Assembly: GCA_963556195.1 (NCBI GenBank)
Contig: OY744520.1
Span: 7,500,991 to 7,564,990 of the forward strand
Length of the DNA: 64,000 nt
Source: Sepiola atlantica
Lineage: Eukaryota; Mollusca; Cephalopoda; Sepiida; Sepiolidae
Direction of reading: 5' to 3'
Under the pieces are notes generated by a model. That model had not been told where the DNA came from and did not search any database. It was given only the letters and a program-made list of their open reading frames with translations. The translations under genes and the position numbers were made by a program. Position 1 is the stretch's first letter, and each line of letters starts with the position of its first letter. Below, piece after piece: positions 20,691-30,977 of this stretch.

Positions 20691-21126
20691 ATCATCATAT
20701 TCGGTTTAACGTCAGTTTTACATGCCGGCATGTGTTGGACGGCTTTAAGAAATTGACTTCCAAACTAACCTATCTCTGGCCAGGTTTTTATTTATCCCTT
20801 CCTCCCATGTTTTCCTTGGTCTTCCCTTGTGAACTGGACCTGATACATTAATTGTTATACATCTACTAATGCAAGAAGTCTCATCTATTCTTTCAATGTG
20901 ACCATACCATCAAAGTCTACTCTTCTGCACACATCTCCCTATACTGTCCAGATTTAATCTTCCTCTGAAGTCATCGGAACTGAGCCGGTCTTTAAGACTC
21001 ACATTACACATCCATCGTATCATTTTCATATCATTTTTCTCCACGTAACAAATGTCCTCAAGCGTCAGTGGCACGATTTCACTTCCACACATCACACTGC
21101 ATATACATGCGTGATAGACTTTTCTC
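20690..21126 (-). pseudogene. LINE C-terminal fragment, 3' part
   Basis: The minus strand reads 'KVYHACICSVMCGSEIVPLT', 'MKMIRWMCNVSLKDRLSSDD', a stop, 'WYGHIERIDETSCISRC', 'GPVHKGRPRKTWEEGINKN' and finally 'SRPTHAGM'. This is a textbook LINE C-terminus (SVMLYGSETW..., RMIRWMCGVSLKDR, RLRWYGHIER, KGRPRKTWEE, RPTHAGM). It ends with the 3' UTR word 'ttaaaccgaatatg', found again at 41,022-41,065. One in-frame stop replaces the first residue of the RLRWYGH block. The missing upstream part of the same protein lies next door in the opposite orientation. Confidence 0.85.
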
Positions 21127-21540
21127 TTGGTCGACCAAAGTGATGATTAATAGTTGTAGTGCTGAAAAGCTCCCAAAAAGAGGAAAGTTCCCCTGCTCAG
21201 TCTGTGGAAAGGAAGTCGAGTGCAACTCAATCTTTTGTGGTACTTGTAAGCATTGGGTACACAAGAAGTGCAGTGGAATTACTGGTAGGTTAAGAGAGAG
21301 GATAACCAGTTTATGTACAAGAATAAGGATATATATATGTCAATGGCGAAGCTATTGAGGTTGTCCAGAAGTTTTGTTACTTTGGTGATACCCTTGGAGC
21401 ACAGGGTGGAGCAGGTGCTAGTGTGATTGCAAGAGTTAAGATGGGATGGATTAAGTTTAGGGAACTTCTGCCATTTCTAACCAGCAAACCTGATAGAATT
21501 TCTGAAAATATATCCACCTACTTAAACTGCATGTGTAGCA
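21127..21540 (+). pseudogene. LINE zinc-knuckle region, inverted relative to its 3' part
   Basis: The plus strand encodes 'FPCSVCGKEVECNSIFCG' then 'CKHWVHKKCSGITGRL', a Cys/His cluster (C-x2-C, C-x2-C, H-x2-C) found in LINEs just downstream of the reverse transcriptase. After a frame change it reads 'FCYFGDTLGAQGGAGASV' and 'KFRELLPFLTSK'. In intact elements this is followed directly by the KVYHAC..GSE block, which here is on the opposite strand immediately to the left (20,690-21,126). The two parts are head-to-head, adjacent in the element but inverted in the genome. Confidence 0.8.
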
Positions 21541-21740
21541 TGAAAATGATATTCCAAACTTAAGTCTAAAAGATGGACGGACGGAGCTTTCTATAGAGAT
21601 GCATGGATAGATCTAAAAATGCTATGTCAAACTTAAGTGTGGCAGATCGCTGAAAGAAAGAACCTCTTATAGAGATGTTTGGACGCATCTAAAAATATGA
21701 ACTTTGCTTAAATATGACTCACAAAAATAAAACTTTTGTC
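21541..21740. repeat. R7 dispersed repeat
   Basis: Two diverged copies in tandem of 'aaaatg.tat..caaacttaagt.t' followed by 'tatagagatg..tgga...atctaaaaat' (21,541-21,620 and 21,618-21,700). The same words occur at 1,260-1,420 and 17,760. Confidence 0.6.
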
Positions 21741-22385
21741 ACCCAATACTTCAAAGTAGTTCATTCGACATCATCAAGTATACAGCAAGAAGGAAATCAA
21801 ATATTTAGGTCTTTGATCATAGAGGATAAAGGCACACTGCGAGACGCCATTTGATAGTTAAAATACTAAAACAAAAAAGTCAGATGATATCTTACCAATC
21901 CAGTCACTAATTAGATGAAAGGAGAAAGAAATTTACAAAAAGTTCATTAATCAATAAATTTGGGGCAATATCACAATACGTATTGTACAAGCGTAGACTA
22001 TCCATGATGGGAAATATAATTATGCTTCGTCAGTGTTCACACTAATATTCATATAAAATAATGCCTCGATCGGTGAAGTTAAAAAAAAGAAATCGGAAAT
22101 GTCTTGAACTGAAAAGTTTTAAAAAAAGAAAAAAACACATCAACGGCATAAAAAAAAGAAAGAGAAAAGAAAGGGAAAGAAAGGGAAAGAAAATATCTCA
22201 TTATATAAATAGAGTTACGGATTTCTTTTGAATTTTTTTCTGACTCGCTATTTGCTTTATTTCTTCCCCTAAATACTTGAAATGGTATTGTTCAGCATGG
22301 TTTTTACTCCCATGACAGAAGAGAAGTACAAATAAATACATATATTATACAATACAAATAAATGGTAATGCAAGCACTTCCAAGC
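21741..22385. repeat. R12 diverged repeat and unassigned sequence
   Basis: From about 22,010 to 22,275 words such as 'ataattatgcttcg.cagtg.t', 'cactcatat' and 'tctgactcgctattt' have counterparts in order at 27,530-27,750. The intervening A-rich part (22,085-22,195) is simple sequence. 21,741-22,000 is unassigned. Confidence 0.45.
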
Positions 22386-23315
22386 AGAATCGGACAAACT
22401 TCACGCGCAGCACCCCAAAGAGAATAAATCAAAAACGAGAATGTTATGAATACAGATAATCAAATGAAGAAAGCTTCGTAAAGAATACTCGGCGTAGATT
22501 CTGGTCTGGGGCATCCAAAGCAACACCAAAATCATCCTCGTGTCGTATCTGACGATATTGTTTCAGTAATGAAATTGCGACTTCCGCAAAGGTTTATTTT
22601 TATTAATTGATATCTAGATGAATAAATGCGAAAGTTGGACCCATTTTTCACACTAACGCTAAAGTGAAAATGCCCTATTTTAAGTTAATTCAGCTTCACA
22701 GAATAAGCGTTTCTTTTTATATACTGTTTATGTAAATGTGATATCAGTCGCAAGGTTAATTAATTTGCATATTGCTTTTGAAAAAGGACATTTTATTAAT
22801 TAACAATTTTTTTTTAATTCAATCATTGTTTTAATTTTGATATAACAAATAGAATCGGACAAACTTCACCCGCAGCACCCCAAAGAGAATAAATCAAAAA
22901 CGAGAATGTTATGAATACAGATAATCAAATGAAGAAAGCTTCGTAAAGAATACTCGGCGTAGATTCTGGTCTGGGGCATCCAAAGCAACACCAAAATCAT
23001 CCTCGTGTCGTATCTGACGATATTGTTTCAGTAATGAAATTGCGACTTCCGCAAAGGTTTATTTTTATTAATTGATATCTAGATGAATAAATGCGAAAGT
23101 TGGACCCATTTTTCACACTAACGCTAAAGTGAAAATGCCCTATTTTAAGTTAATTCAGCTTCACAGAATAAGCGTTTCTTTTTATACACTGTTTATGTAA
23201 ATGTGATATCAGTCGCAAGGTTAATTAATTTGCATATTTGTTTTGAAAAAGGACATTTTATTAATTAACATTTTTTTTTTAATTCAATCATTGTTTTAAT
23301 TTTAATACAACAAAT
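22386..23315. repeat. 465-bp tandem duplication
   Basis: Copy 1 is 22,386-22,850 and copy 2 is 22,851-23,315, both 465 bp and joined without a gap, beginning 'agaatcggacaaacttcac'. I see only a handful of differences (for example acgcg/acccg, tatatac/tatacac, ttgcttttg/tttgttttg). No coding frame runs through. It is a recent local duplication, or an assembly duplication without a gap. Confidence 0.95.
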
Positions 23316-23542
23316 AGTTTCACAATATTGTTTTATTTTCTAAACAAATATTTAGGATTTGTGTTCAAATGTTTTTTCTTTAGAATTTTAAACAAGTTGC
23401 GATCTATTTTTAAAATGCAAGTGAAAAGTGATTTTTTTTTTCCTTTTTTTACGGTCACATTTAAAAGATAAATAAATTTGTATGGAAAATATGAAAATGT
23501 AATGTTTAACATTAACAATTCGATATTTTCGATACAAATTTA

Positions 23543-23610
23543 TTGTAAGCCCAAAACAAAATCTTTCTCATTTATGCATAAATGAGAAAGATTTTGTTTC
23601 GTGCTTACAA
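23543..23610. repeat. 68-bp palindrome
   Basis: Arms of 32 bp (ttgtaagc...tttctcattta and its complement) with two mismatches and a four-base centre 'tgca'. Confidence 0.92.
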
Positions 23611-23904
23611 CAATCTTATGAATGAAATGTTTATTATTTTTAATTAATGTATTAAATATTACAGACAACTTGTGTCTGCATATCTTTACTTTGATCCTTT
23701 CTAAGTTCCTTATCAGTTTTAGAGTTTCAGGCTGAAACTGGTCGATGTATTTGCCGTATTCATTGTGTACCCTAGTACTTTCAGATCAATCTTCAGGGGT
23801 GGGTATCAAATAAAGAACGTATATGTTTTTATATTTAGTGACGGTTTTAGCGGGGACACTCTTATTGGTTGTGTATTAATAGAGTATTAGTATTAAAAGC
23901 ATAT

Positions 23905-23930
<26 letters not shown>
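23905..23930. repeat. (TA)n microsatellite
   Basis: A TA run directly abutting the left edge of the R8 element. Confidence 0.9.
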
Positions 23931-23935
<5 letters not shown>

Positions 23936-24118
23936 GGAGGTTTCTCAACCATTAAAACTATATTAAAAAAAAACAAAAAAACTTATAGTCCCAAGTCTTC
24001 CAGTGGAAAATCACTCATGTAAGTCAATTTATTTTTTACAGTTATTATATTAGTTTATTTCTAACACTATTTTAAGGGATCATCAGTTGTTTACCATGAA
24101 AAACTGTTTCGGGAATTT
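23931..24118 (+). mobile_element. R8 element lying between TA tracts
   Basis: It begins 'gtctcggaggtttctcaacc' and ends 'aaaactgtttcgggaattta', with A-rich runs inside and TA repeats immediately on both sides (23,905-23,930 and 24,119-24,132). A relative in the opposite orientation lies at 63,280-63,427, also between TA tracts, but lacks about 56 bp from the middle of this copy. No coding capacity and no clear terminal inverted repeats. It is probably a non-autonomous element that inserts at, or carries, TA repeats. Confidence 0.7.
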
Positions 24119-24256
24119 ATATATATATATACATATAAACATACACATATATATATATCTAGAAAACTCTTTTTGAGTTGACTACAAACCTTTATGATCA
24201 GCTTACAAACACTGAATAGCTCAATATTTATTGAGATAAAGCCAAGTATCTATGTA

Positions 24257-24385
24257 TTTTTAACAATTTAAATTTTCAAATCATATTCCAAATAAAGAGC
24301 ATACTCAAAAGTATTAAAGTTGTTTACAGCTGTTTCAAATCGATATTTATTTTTAGTCATACAATGAAACATAAAATTGTTCAAA
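24257..24385 (+). repeat. R11 dispersed repeat copy
   Basis: 'tccaaataaagagcatac', 'tgtttacagctgtttcaa' and 'aatgaaacataaaat' recur in the same order at 40,136-40,252. No coding content. Confidence 0.65.
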
Positions 24386-24417
<32 letters not shown>

Positions 24418-24609
24418 ATGATTTCCACACATGAATTGCTTAAGTGGATCATGTATTGTGGAGAACAGGACCACCAGACCTATAACATTGCTTTCATCAC
24501 TTTTTGTATGCAGTTTAGTAGAAATCCAAATGGTGGCTACAGTCTGTAGACATAGATAAACATTTCATTTATTAATTATTATCTAAACTTGAAAAAAACA
24601 TTTTTTAAA
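24386..24609. other. (CT)n(TA)n microsatellite and unassigned sequence
   Basis: CT/TA simple repeat at about 24,388-24,418. The frame that follows (24,364-24,549, +) is short and has no motif I recognise. Confidence 0.4.
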
Positions 24610-24968
24610 TAGGCAATTATCGGTTAGGTCCATAAAAATAACTGAAATATATTCGAACGTAAAGATACAAAAGTTATTTTTTTAAATAGATTTTCTTAGT
24701 TTCCTAAAAAGAAAATCTCAGTACATAATGTATTTAAAAAACGTTTTAAACATGTAAATAATTATTTTTATTGGTATTTTTAGATTTAAAATACACAATT
24801 TTGCGTGAACAGTTTTTTTGTTTTTTAATTATTTGCAAATGTTATTTTTAACTTTTCTTTATGGGCAAAAATTGTAAATATTACTATATTTGAAAGTATT
24901 TTTTCCTAAAACAACCTTTTGACTAACAATATATCTCCACACAATCAACGCCAGGTGAATATCGCTAG
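24610..24968 (+). mobile_element. Helitron-like non-autonomous element
   Basis: Full-length partner of the reverse complement of 9,107-9,606. The 3' end is 'caatcaacgccaggtg', a degenerate hairpin, then seven bases and CTAG (24,965-24,968) followed by T. The 5' end near 'cggttaggtccat' is where the similarity to the 9-kb copy begins. No Rep or helicase coding sequence. Confidence 0.6.
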
Positions 24969-26130
24969 TTAATTGATAACATTTAGAAATAACTAAGATA
25001 AACTTTTGTCAATAACAAATTAAAGACAATGTCTCCTTTTTAAGTTTTTTTTAGTAAAAATTGAATTTGAAACAGTTTCAAAATCATTTTAGTTCATTTA
25101 GTGTTTCCTGGTAAAAATTACATTATTTTTCTTTTAATGTACACTATTCGTTTTTACTATGCAACTTGAAAATATTAACTTACTCAATTAAAGACACTGT
25201 TTATTTTACAAGAAAAAAATCAAAAGAATTATAACATTGAATATTTTATAAATAATATTGATTTCCCAATTCAATCATTTTTTTTTTACTACACAATTTT
25301 GTTTATTCGCAAATGAATGTCTGGTTTTCCTTTTGTGAAAATAAATTTAGAGACAATTATATAAATTCCACATTTTATTACTACAAATTGTTTATTTTTA
25401 TGCTGTCTGCAGATTACAAAAGCTAGTCGAGACACGAAGATGACAGGGATTTGTAAAAAGATTCAAAACGAAAACATGATTGTTTTTATTTTATTTTTAG
25501 GAGAGGAGGGGGGGTATTATTGTTATTATTTAGTTCGACAACATTTAGCATTTTATTTCTGAAAATTTGGCATTTCAATGGGTATGAGTCATTTCGTTTT
25601 TGTAATGCACCATAAAAAAAAATAGTGCACAAATCTTTGGCAAATTATTAAGAGTGCTCGATCTTCAGACGCAAGTGTTTTGGAGACTATTTGCATCAAA
25701 AGTATTAAGCAGGCCTTGTGTAAACAAAGGGAATTTATGTTCATGTTGAAATTATTCAACTAAGGTGTTGGTTTTTCTGGATACCCATTCATTACAAGTA
25801 CCAGTTTTTCTTCAGTGGAACTCTTTAACGTTGAAACTGCTTATCCCCTTTTTTTCACAAAAGTGTTTTTTTTTTATTGAAGAGACCCATTAAACCCCAA
25901 CACTTAAAGAATTTTACCAATTTTCATACGGTGGGTCAGAACCCATCATACTTTTGCACAATGTGATAAGATTTCAGAAAACAACTCAAAAATGGACTCA
26001 TTATACATGTATTGCACATTTACTCCCAAAAAAACACTTGCTTTTCATAAAATTTTCCTTCAAAATCGACCCATTATGCCCTACCCCGTCTATATAATAA
26101 ATATACTAATAAAGCGGGTACAACATTTTC
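24969..26130. other. AT-rich, nothing recognised
   Basis: A 1.1-kb AT-rich stretch with poly-A/T runs and one purine-rich patch (25,500-25,515). No gene, repeat or RNA-like fold recognised. Confidence 0.5.
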
Positions 26131-26700
26131 GTGGATTCTTCATTTGTGCTTGACATCCATAAAAAGGAAATGCACCATTTTACTTTATTTTATTTATAAC
26201 TTAAAAATTATAGAAATTAAAATATAATAGCAATGTTAATAAGGGGTTCAGGGCTTGGAGCATGAGTGCACAGGGATCCTCATGGATTTCAGAGAAACAC
26301 TGAGTGTGCCTTGAAGGGATTAACGACTATAAATTTACTGAGAATGTTTTTCTTTTCTAATGGAAATCGCTCCAGACAAGGCATGAAGCCACTTGATGTA
26401 AGGAGTTAAAAACAAAAAAAAATACTACTTCAAGGTCAAAAACTAGCTCACGATTAGAGCTAGATCAATAGATTCCAACACAGAAAACAGCAATTCTTCC
26501 CTCTTTGTCAGAAACATCGCTCGTAGAATGTGAGGACTAAAGGACAAAATAAGGGAAACGAGAGTGACAAGGCGACTGAAAGTAAACCCAACGTCCACTT
26601 TCTACTCTCCTAATTATTTCAATAAATGTCGGGTACTTACACTCGCTCCCATCCAATCAATCCTTGGACCCCGCCGCAAATATTGAATAATAATGTAAAA
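26131..26700 (+). repeat. R3 dispersed repeat split by an insertion
   Basis: 26,131-26,290 and 26,635-26,700 together match 2,431-2,640 ('aataaggggttcagggctt' on the left side, 'cccatccaatcaatcc' and 'ggaccccgcc' on the right). The 340 bp between are absent from the 2.4-kb copy. The insertion includes, at 26,345-26,408 on the minus strand, the 3' UTR word of the LINE fragment at 7,640-7,700, so a LINE-derived piece inserted into R3. Confidence 0.65.
26345..26408 (-). mobile_element. LINE 3' UTR piece
   Basis: The reverse complement carries 'ccttacatcaagtggcttca' and 'ccttgtctggagcgatttcc', matching 7,648-7,702 almost exactly. The sequence upstream on the minus strand (26,410-26,630) shows no LINE coding blocks that I can place. 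Confidence 0.65.
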
Positions 26701-27214
26701 ATCTTCCCACATTAAAAACTAACGTTTTGTTTATCCTCATGGGGAGGCAAGTAAATAGGGACTTAAACTTCGAAAGACGAACGGGCCAAGGGCCACAAAT
26801 ATTCAACGACCACCGGTTATCACAACGGGGAGTGAGCTTACAAAGGAAACTGACTAGAAGCGAATGGCAAGATAGTTGGCAAACTGAGTGAATAGACAAC
26901 ATAGACCTGCTTATTCTATTGATGTCAAAATGTCGTCATTGATTGGTTGGCAAAACTAATCATTTGCATAACCGAATGCGGCTCACTTTGTTGCCCCAGA
27001 TGTTTGTCAACAACCATTGGTTTGGAATAGCCACTGTCCCCTTTCCACCGCAAACAGTGGCATTTCAACTGGGATGGCCGTCCATTATTACTTTGGCAAT
27101 TCACTATTCTTCTTATCAGCTCCACTATGTAAAGTCATTCATATGGCAAGACATTTTCGGCTCATAATTTGATCACGTCGACAATTCAATTGGATTCTGT
27201 TGCTCAGGAGGCAC
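26701..27214. other. GC-richer stretch, possible LINE remnant
   Basis: Open but short frames on both strands at 26,657-27,167, less AT-rich than neighbours. The region lies just upstream of LINE C-terminal blocks on the plus strand and may be the preceding part of that element, too decayed to recognise. Confidence 0.3.
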
Positions 27215-27495
27215 ATGAAAAAAAGATGAATATTCTTCTTTTGCAGACAGATTCATTTTAACTCCAGTCGCAGTAGAGACTTCTGGAGTTGTTGATTCTT
27301 TTTTCAACTGGGTTCATTCATAAAACTGCATCTCGTTTAAACAATGAGCCTCGTAAAACAAAATGGTTGTTGGAGAACGTCACACTGGCAATGGTGCATA
27401 GAAATACTGTTGCCATCATTTGCGTCTCGAAGGGGACAGTCCCAAAATCATTGTCTACTGCTTTAGAGAGAGGCGAGAAAAGAGTTATTTAATAT
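27215..27495 (+). pseudogene. LINE C-terminal fragment of another family
   Basis: The plus strand reads 'KKDEYSSFADRFILTPVAVE', 'TSGVVDSFFN', a stop and frame change, then 'NNEPRKTKWLLENVTLAMVH' and 'RNTVAIICVS'. This resembles the C-terminal block 'KY..L...F.PVA+ETSGV......LG.RI....E.R...+L.Q++S+A+QR.NA..I' found in some animal reverse-transcriptase elements. The family within the LINEs is not decided. Frames are broken and only the end is present. Confidence 0.55.
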
Positions 27496-28389
27496 TCTTA
27501 TACTAGTGTAAACCCTCTGTCAAGAATGATGGCAAAATAATTATGCTTCGCCAGTGGTTGCACTCATATAAAATCATAGAATTATGTCAGTAATTTTATT
27601 TTTCATATATAAATTATTATCATTTGTGATGATCTAAAGAAGAAAAAAAACACCCACCATTAACTTTTTAGTTTGAGTGGAGGATTTCTTTCCGAATTCA
27701 TTTCAGACGTCAGGGATTGTCTGACTTGCTACTTGTTTTCCATTGTAAATTTGCTAGAGATTTGAAAAAATGCCGGATTTTTTGAACATCAAAGACGTTA
27801 GTGAAAGTGAAATGCAAACTGGAAAGTTTTTTTTAAAAAAAGGAAAGGCAAAAAAACGTATAAAAAGCAGAAAGAAGAAAAGAAAACGTCTTATTATGGA
27901 AATAGGCATTCTCCCTTCCTTTATTCATCAAGTAAACTTTTGGGTGACAGGACGGATATATATTTACATTAAATACACATTTGTTCTTTATTGCAGAGTG
28001 TCTTTATTATAGAGTGAAGGATTTTTTCATGAAATTATTTTAATAAATATAATCTGATCCTTTGCAAACAACGGACATTCTTAGAACGGACATTCAATCT
28101 TTGTGTTGAGCCACAAAAATGTTATTATAAACTGAAGTGTCACAGATGAACTTTTTTTTTTTAATCGCATTTTTAAAAAATAACTTCAAAACTCTTGAGT
28201 CGATCCAACCTAAATTTTAGACAGATATTCACAAATGAGACATCAATTTTTATAAGGCTTGACTACGTATTTTTTTTTAAATATTAAGAAATTAAAAGAA
28301 AAAATAAACTTAGACGTAAAAGGCCGACAGAAATATCCTTTCATAGAAATGTGAGAACATAAAAATATAAAATGATAACATAAAAGAAT
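27496..28389. other. R12 repeat copy and unassigned sequence
   Basis: 27,530-27,750 corresponds to 22,010-22,275 (see that entry). 28,110-28,150 carries the R7 words 'aaaatgttattat' and 'gaagtgtcacagatgaac'. A Lys/Arg-rich frame at 27,770-28,012 comes from A-rich sequence and is not a credible gene. Confidence 0.45.
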
Positions 28390-28466
28390 TAAGAAAAGAA
28401 ATTTTGAGGAAGTAATTCTTTCTAAGCTAATTTGAAAGAATTACTTCTTCAAAATTCCTTTTCTTA
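28390..28466. repeat. Foldback with 33-bp arms
   Basis: Arms 28,390-28,422 and 28,434-28,466 (taagaaaag...taattctttc and its complement) have two mismatches and an 11-base loop. Confidence 0.92.
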
Positions 28467-29560
28467 ATAATCAGCATTTTATTTTATATTGCTGACTCAT
28501 GATTGGCTGAGTTTTATCTGCATATTTTTTTTAATTACTTTTTTTTTGAAGAAACTGTATGATCAGCATTTAAAATGTTACCAAATAAATACTTAAATTA
28601 CAAATCGGCCTTGAAGTAAAGGGGAGATCAATCATGGCTTCATTGCAAGATACAAATTGTAATGTTTGTGGTAATAATAAAAAGTATTGTATATCATATT
28701 TTTCTAAATATTTAAACTTAGCAAAAAAAAATTAAAATAATTTTTTTTAAATTTCAATTTAAAAATTCTCTAACATATTTTTAATAAAATCTTTTACATT
28801 TTTTTAAATGTTTTAAATAAAAAATAAAATAATTTTTTTTTAAACAAAAAAATTTTTAAGTTATTTTTAATTCAACATTTTTCTCTGCCAATATTATTTC
28901 CAACATCATTGATTACCTTTCAAAATAACTAGAAAATAAAATATAAAATTTAAAAATTAAGTTTTATTTTCATGAGATTCAATCTAAGCAAGTAAATTTA
29001 ACTCATTTAAGATTTCTGGCCCTGAGGACTGGTGATATGGAGACATTTTTCAATAATCACCTAAAAATAAAAATCAGCTCGTTTCATTAATAAAAAAAAA
29101 AAAACTTTCTCCATCATTATAAACACCAGATTATTTTTTTCTTTCGCTATATTAACTTTCTGAATCCGTTTTTTAGACTAACATAAATTATTCATTTTCT
29201 TCAAATTACTACACACAAATTTTTTTTGTTAACTTTCCAAGTCTGGTTTATTAGATTAAAATCAATTCATTTTACATTGACAACATGAAAATAACATGAG
29301 AATAGTGCTAAGCGGTAAAATATTTGTCTGTGTCGACATCTTGATACATTAACATGATCAAACTCTGGACAAATGTAACACAAAATTAGTTAAGCAATTA
29401 CAACAGATAAATTGAATTATTTTGACAGTCTGCGATTCTACATGTCCTCTGACTTATTTTCCACGTGATTAAAAAGATAAGACAAATAAAGTGAATGTTT
29501 CATATTTTGAAACATTCTTACAAATTTCAACTTGCCACACCCACACATTGGTTTTTGTCG
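28467..29560. other. AT-rich, nothing recognised
   Basis: Dense poly-A/T (28,720-28,870 and 29,088-29,105). No coding or repeat signal. Confidence 0.5.
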
Positions 29561-29605
29561 CAGCATTTAACAGCAAAGGTTGTGAGTTCGAACCTCAGCA
29601 GGTCT
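29561..29605 (+). repeat. tRNA T-arm-like remnant
   Basis: 'aaggttgtgagttcgaacctcag' contains a perfect box-B-like motif (gagttcgaacctc at about 29,583-29,595) able to form a T arm. No convincing box A lies upstream, so this is probably a SINE fragment. Confidence 0.35.
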
Positions 29606-29756
29606 GCATTTATTTTTTCCTTTGATTATGTCTTGATCTTAATGGATTCAATTTCAATTACAATATTAACATACTTCTTAATCTTTACTTTTTTTGTATT
29701 TGACATAGTTTGCAGGTATTAGGACGACGCTGCGTAAACTTATAAATCGGCACTAA

Positions 29757-30243
29757 AAATCCTGCTTTTAAGCTTTTATTATTTATAAAGTTAAAACAAA
29801 CAAATTCAAAAATCCTGCTCTTAAGCTTTTATTATTTATAAAGTTAAAACAAACAAATTCAAAAATCCTGCTTTTAAGCTTTTATTATTTATGAAGTTAA
29901 AACAAACAAATTCAAAAATCCTGCTCTTAAGCTTTTATTATTTATAAAGTTAAAACAAACAAATTTAAAAAATCCTGCTCTTAAGCTTTTATTATTTATA
30001 AAGTTAAAACAAACAAATTAAAAAAATCCTGCTCTTAAGCTTTTATTATTTATAAAGTTAAAACAAACAAATTAAAAAAATCCTGCTCTTAAGCTTTTAT
30101 TATTTATAAAGTTAAAACAAACAAATTAAAAAAATCCTGCTCTTAAGCTTTTATTATTTATAAAGTTAAAACAAACAAATTAAAAAAATCCTGCTCTTAA
30201 GCTTTTATTATTTATAAAGTTAAAACAAACAAATTCAAAAAGG
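29757..30243. repeat. 53/54-bp minisatellite, nine copies
   Basis: Copies start ('cctgct') at 29,761, 29,814, 29,867, 29,920, 29,974, 30,028, 30,082, 30,136 and 30,190. The first four spacings imply 53 bp and the later ones 54 bp through one extra A in the A run. The first and third copies have 'cttttaag', the others 'ctcttaag'. The pattern indicates an early alternating pair followed by later amplification of a single variant. Confidence 0.97.
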
Positions 30244-30344
30244 TAATTATGCGATTTTACCTTCGCCTAAAGATATAAAATGAATAATAATTTTCTGTTA
30301 CTCAATTTTCACGAGCAATGCAAAACAAACATTAAAATTTAACT

Positions 30345-30376
30345 ACTCCCGGGCAACGCCGGGTCAGGACAGCTAG
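30345..30376 (+). mobile_element. Helitron-like 3' terminus
   Basis: A hairpin 'cccgggcaacgccggg', nine bases, then CTAG (30,373-30,376) followed by T and a TA-rich tract. This is the best-preserved example of this terminus in the window. The body upstream to about 30,244 is AT-rich and its 5' end may have been displaced or overrun by the 53/54-bp array. Confidence 0.6.
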
Positions 30377-30756
30377 TATATAATATGCACATACACTATC
30401 TCTTTCATTAGAGATTGTTCTTTGAAAAAAAATTTTATAACTTTTTATTAAATAAAATAGCAAAGATCAGTGCAATCCAACAGGAAAAATATTTAAATTT
30501 TTATAGGTGAATATTTTGGATGTTATGTTAATATTTTTAAAAATTCAAATCACTTTCAATGTGGATTAAATCTTTTAAGGAATTTAATGATATTGAAATG
30601 TTCCTTTTATTCTATCTGGGTTAATAGAGTCCAATTCCAATTATTAAGTACCGGGGATGCAATTGAAAACAAAAACCTATACCAAAATCAGATAATTTTT
30701 TTATCGAGGAATCTAATGGTGGTATCGATTTTGTATTAGTTTTTAAAATCATATCG
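30377..30756. other. Unassigned
   Basis: AT-rich; nothing recognised. Confidence 0.45.
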
Positions 30757-30890
30757 TGGGGTCTGAATTAATATTGCACATCCATAAACAGATGATGTCT
30801 TACTTTATTTTAGGAATTAAATTAAATAAATAAAAATGGTAATATGGTGCTAAAAGCATGCACACACAAAGTTCTTATTAATTCCTGGAC
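30757..30890 (+). repeat. R3 dispersed repeat, partial copy
   Basis: 'cgtggggtctgaatta', 'catccataaacag', 'cttactttattttagg' and the terminal 'ttaattcctggacattc' follow the order of the 15.9-kb copy, with the 'ggggttcagggctt' word lost. Confidence 0.6.
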
Positions 30891-30905
30891 ATTCTCATTG
30901 GTGTC

Positions 30906-30909
<4 letters not shown>

Positions 30910-30977
<68 letters not shown>

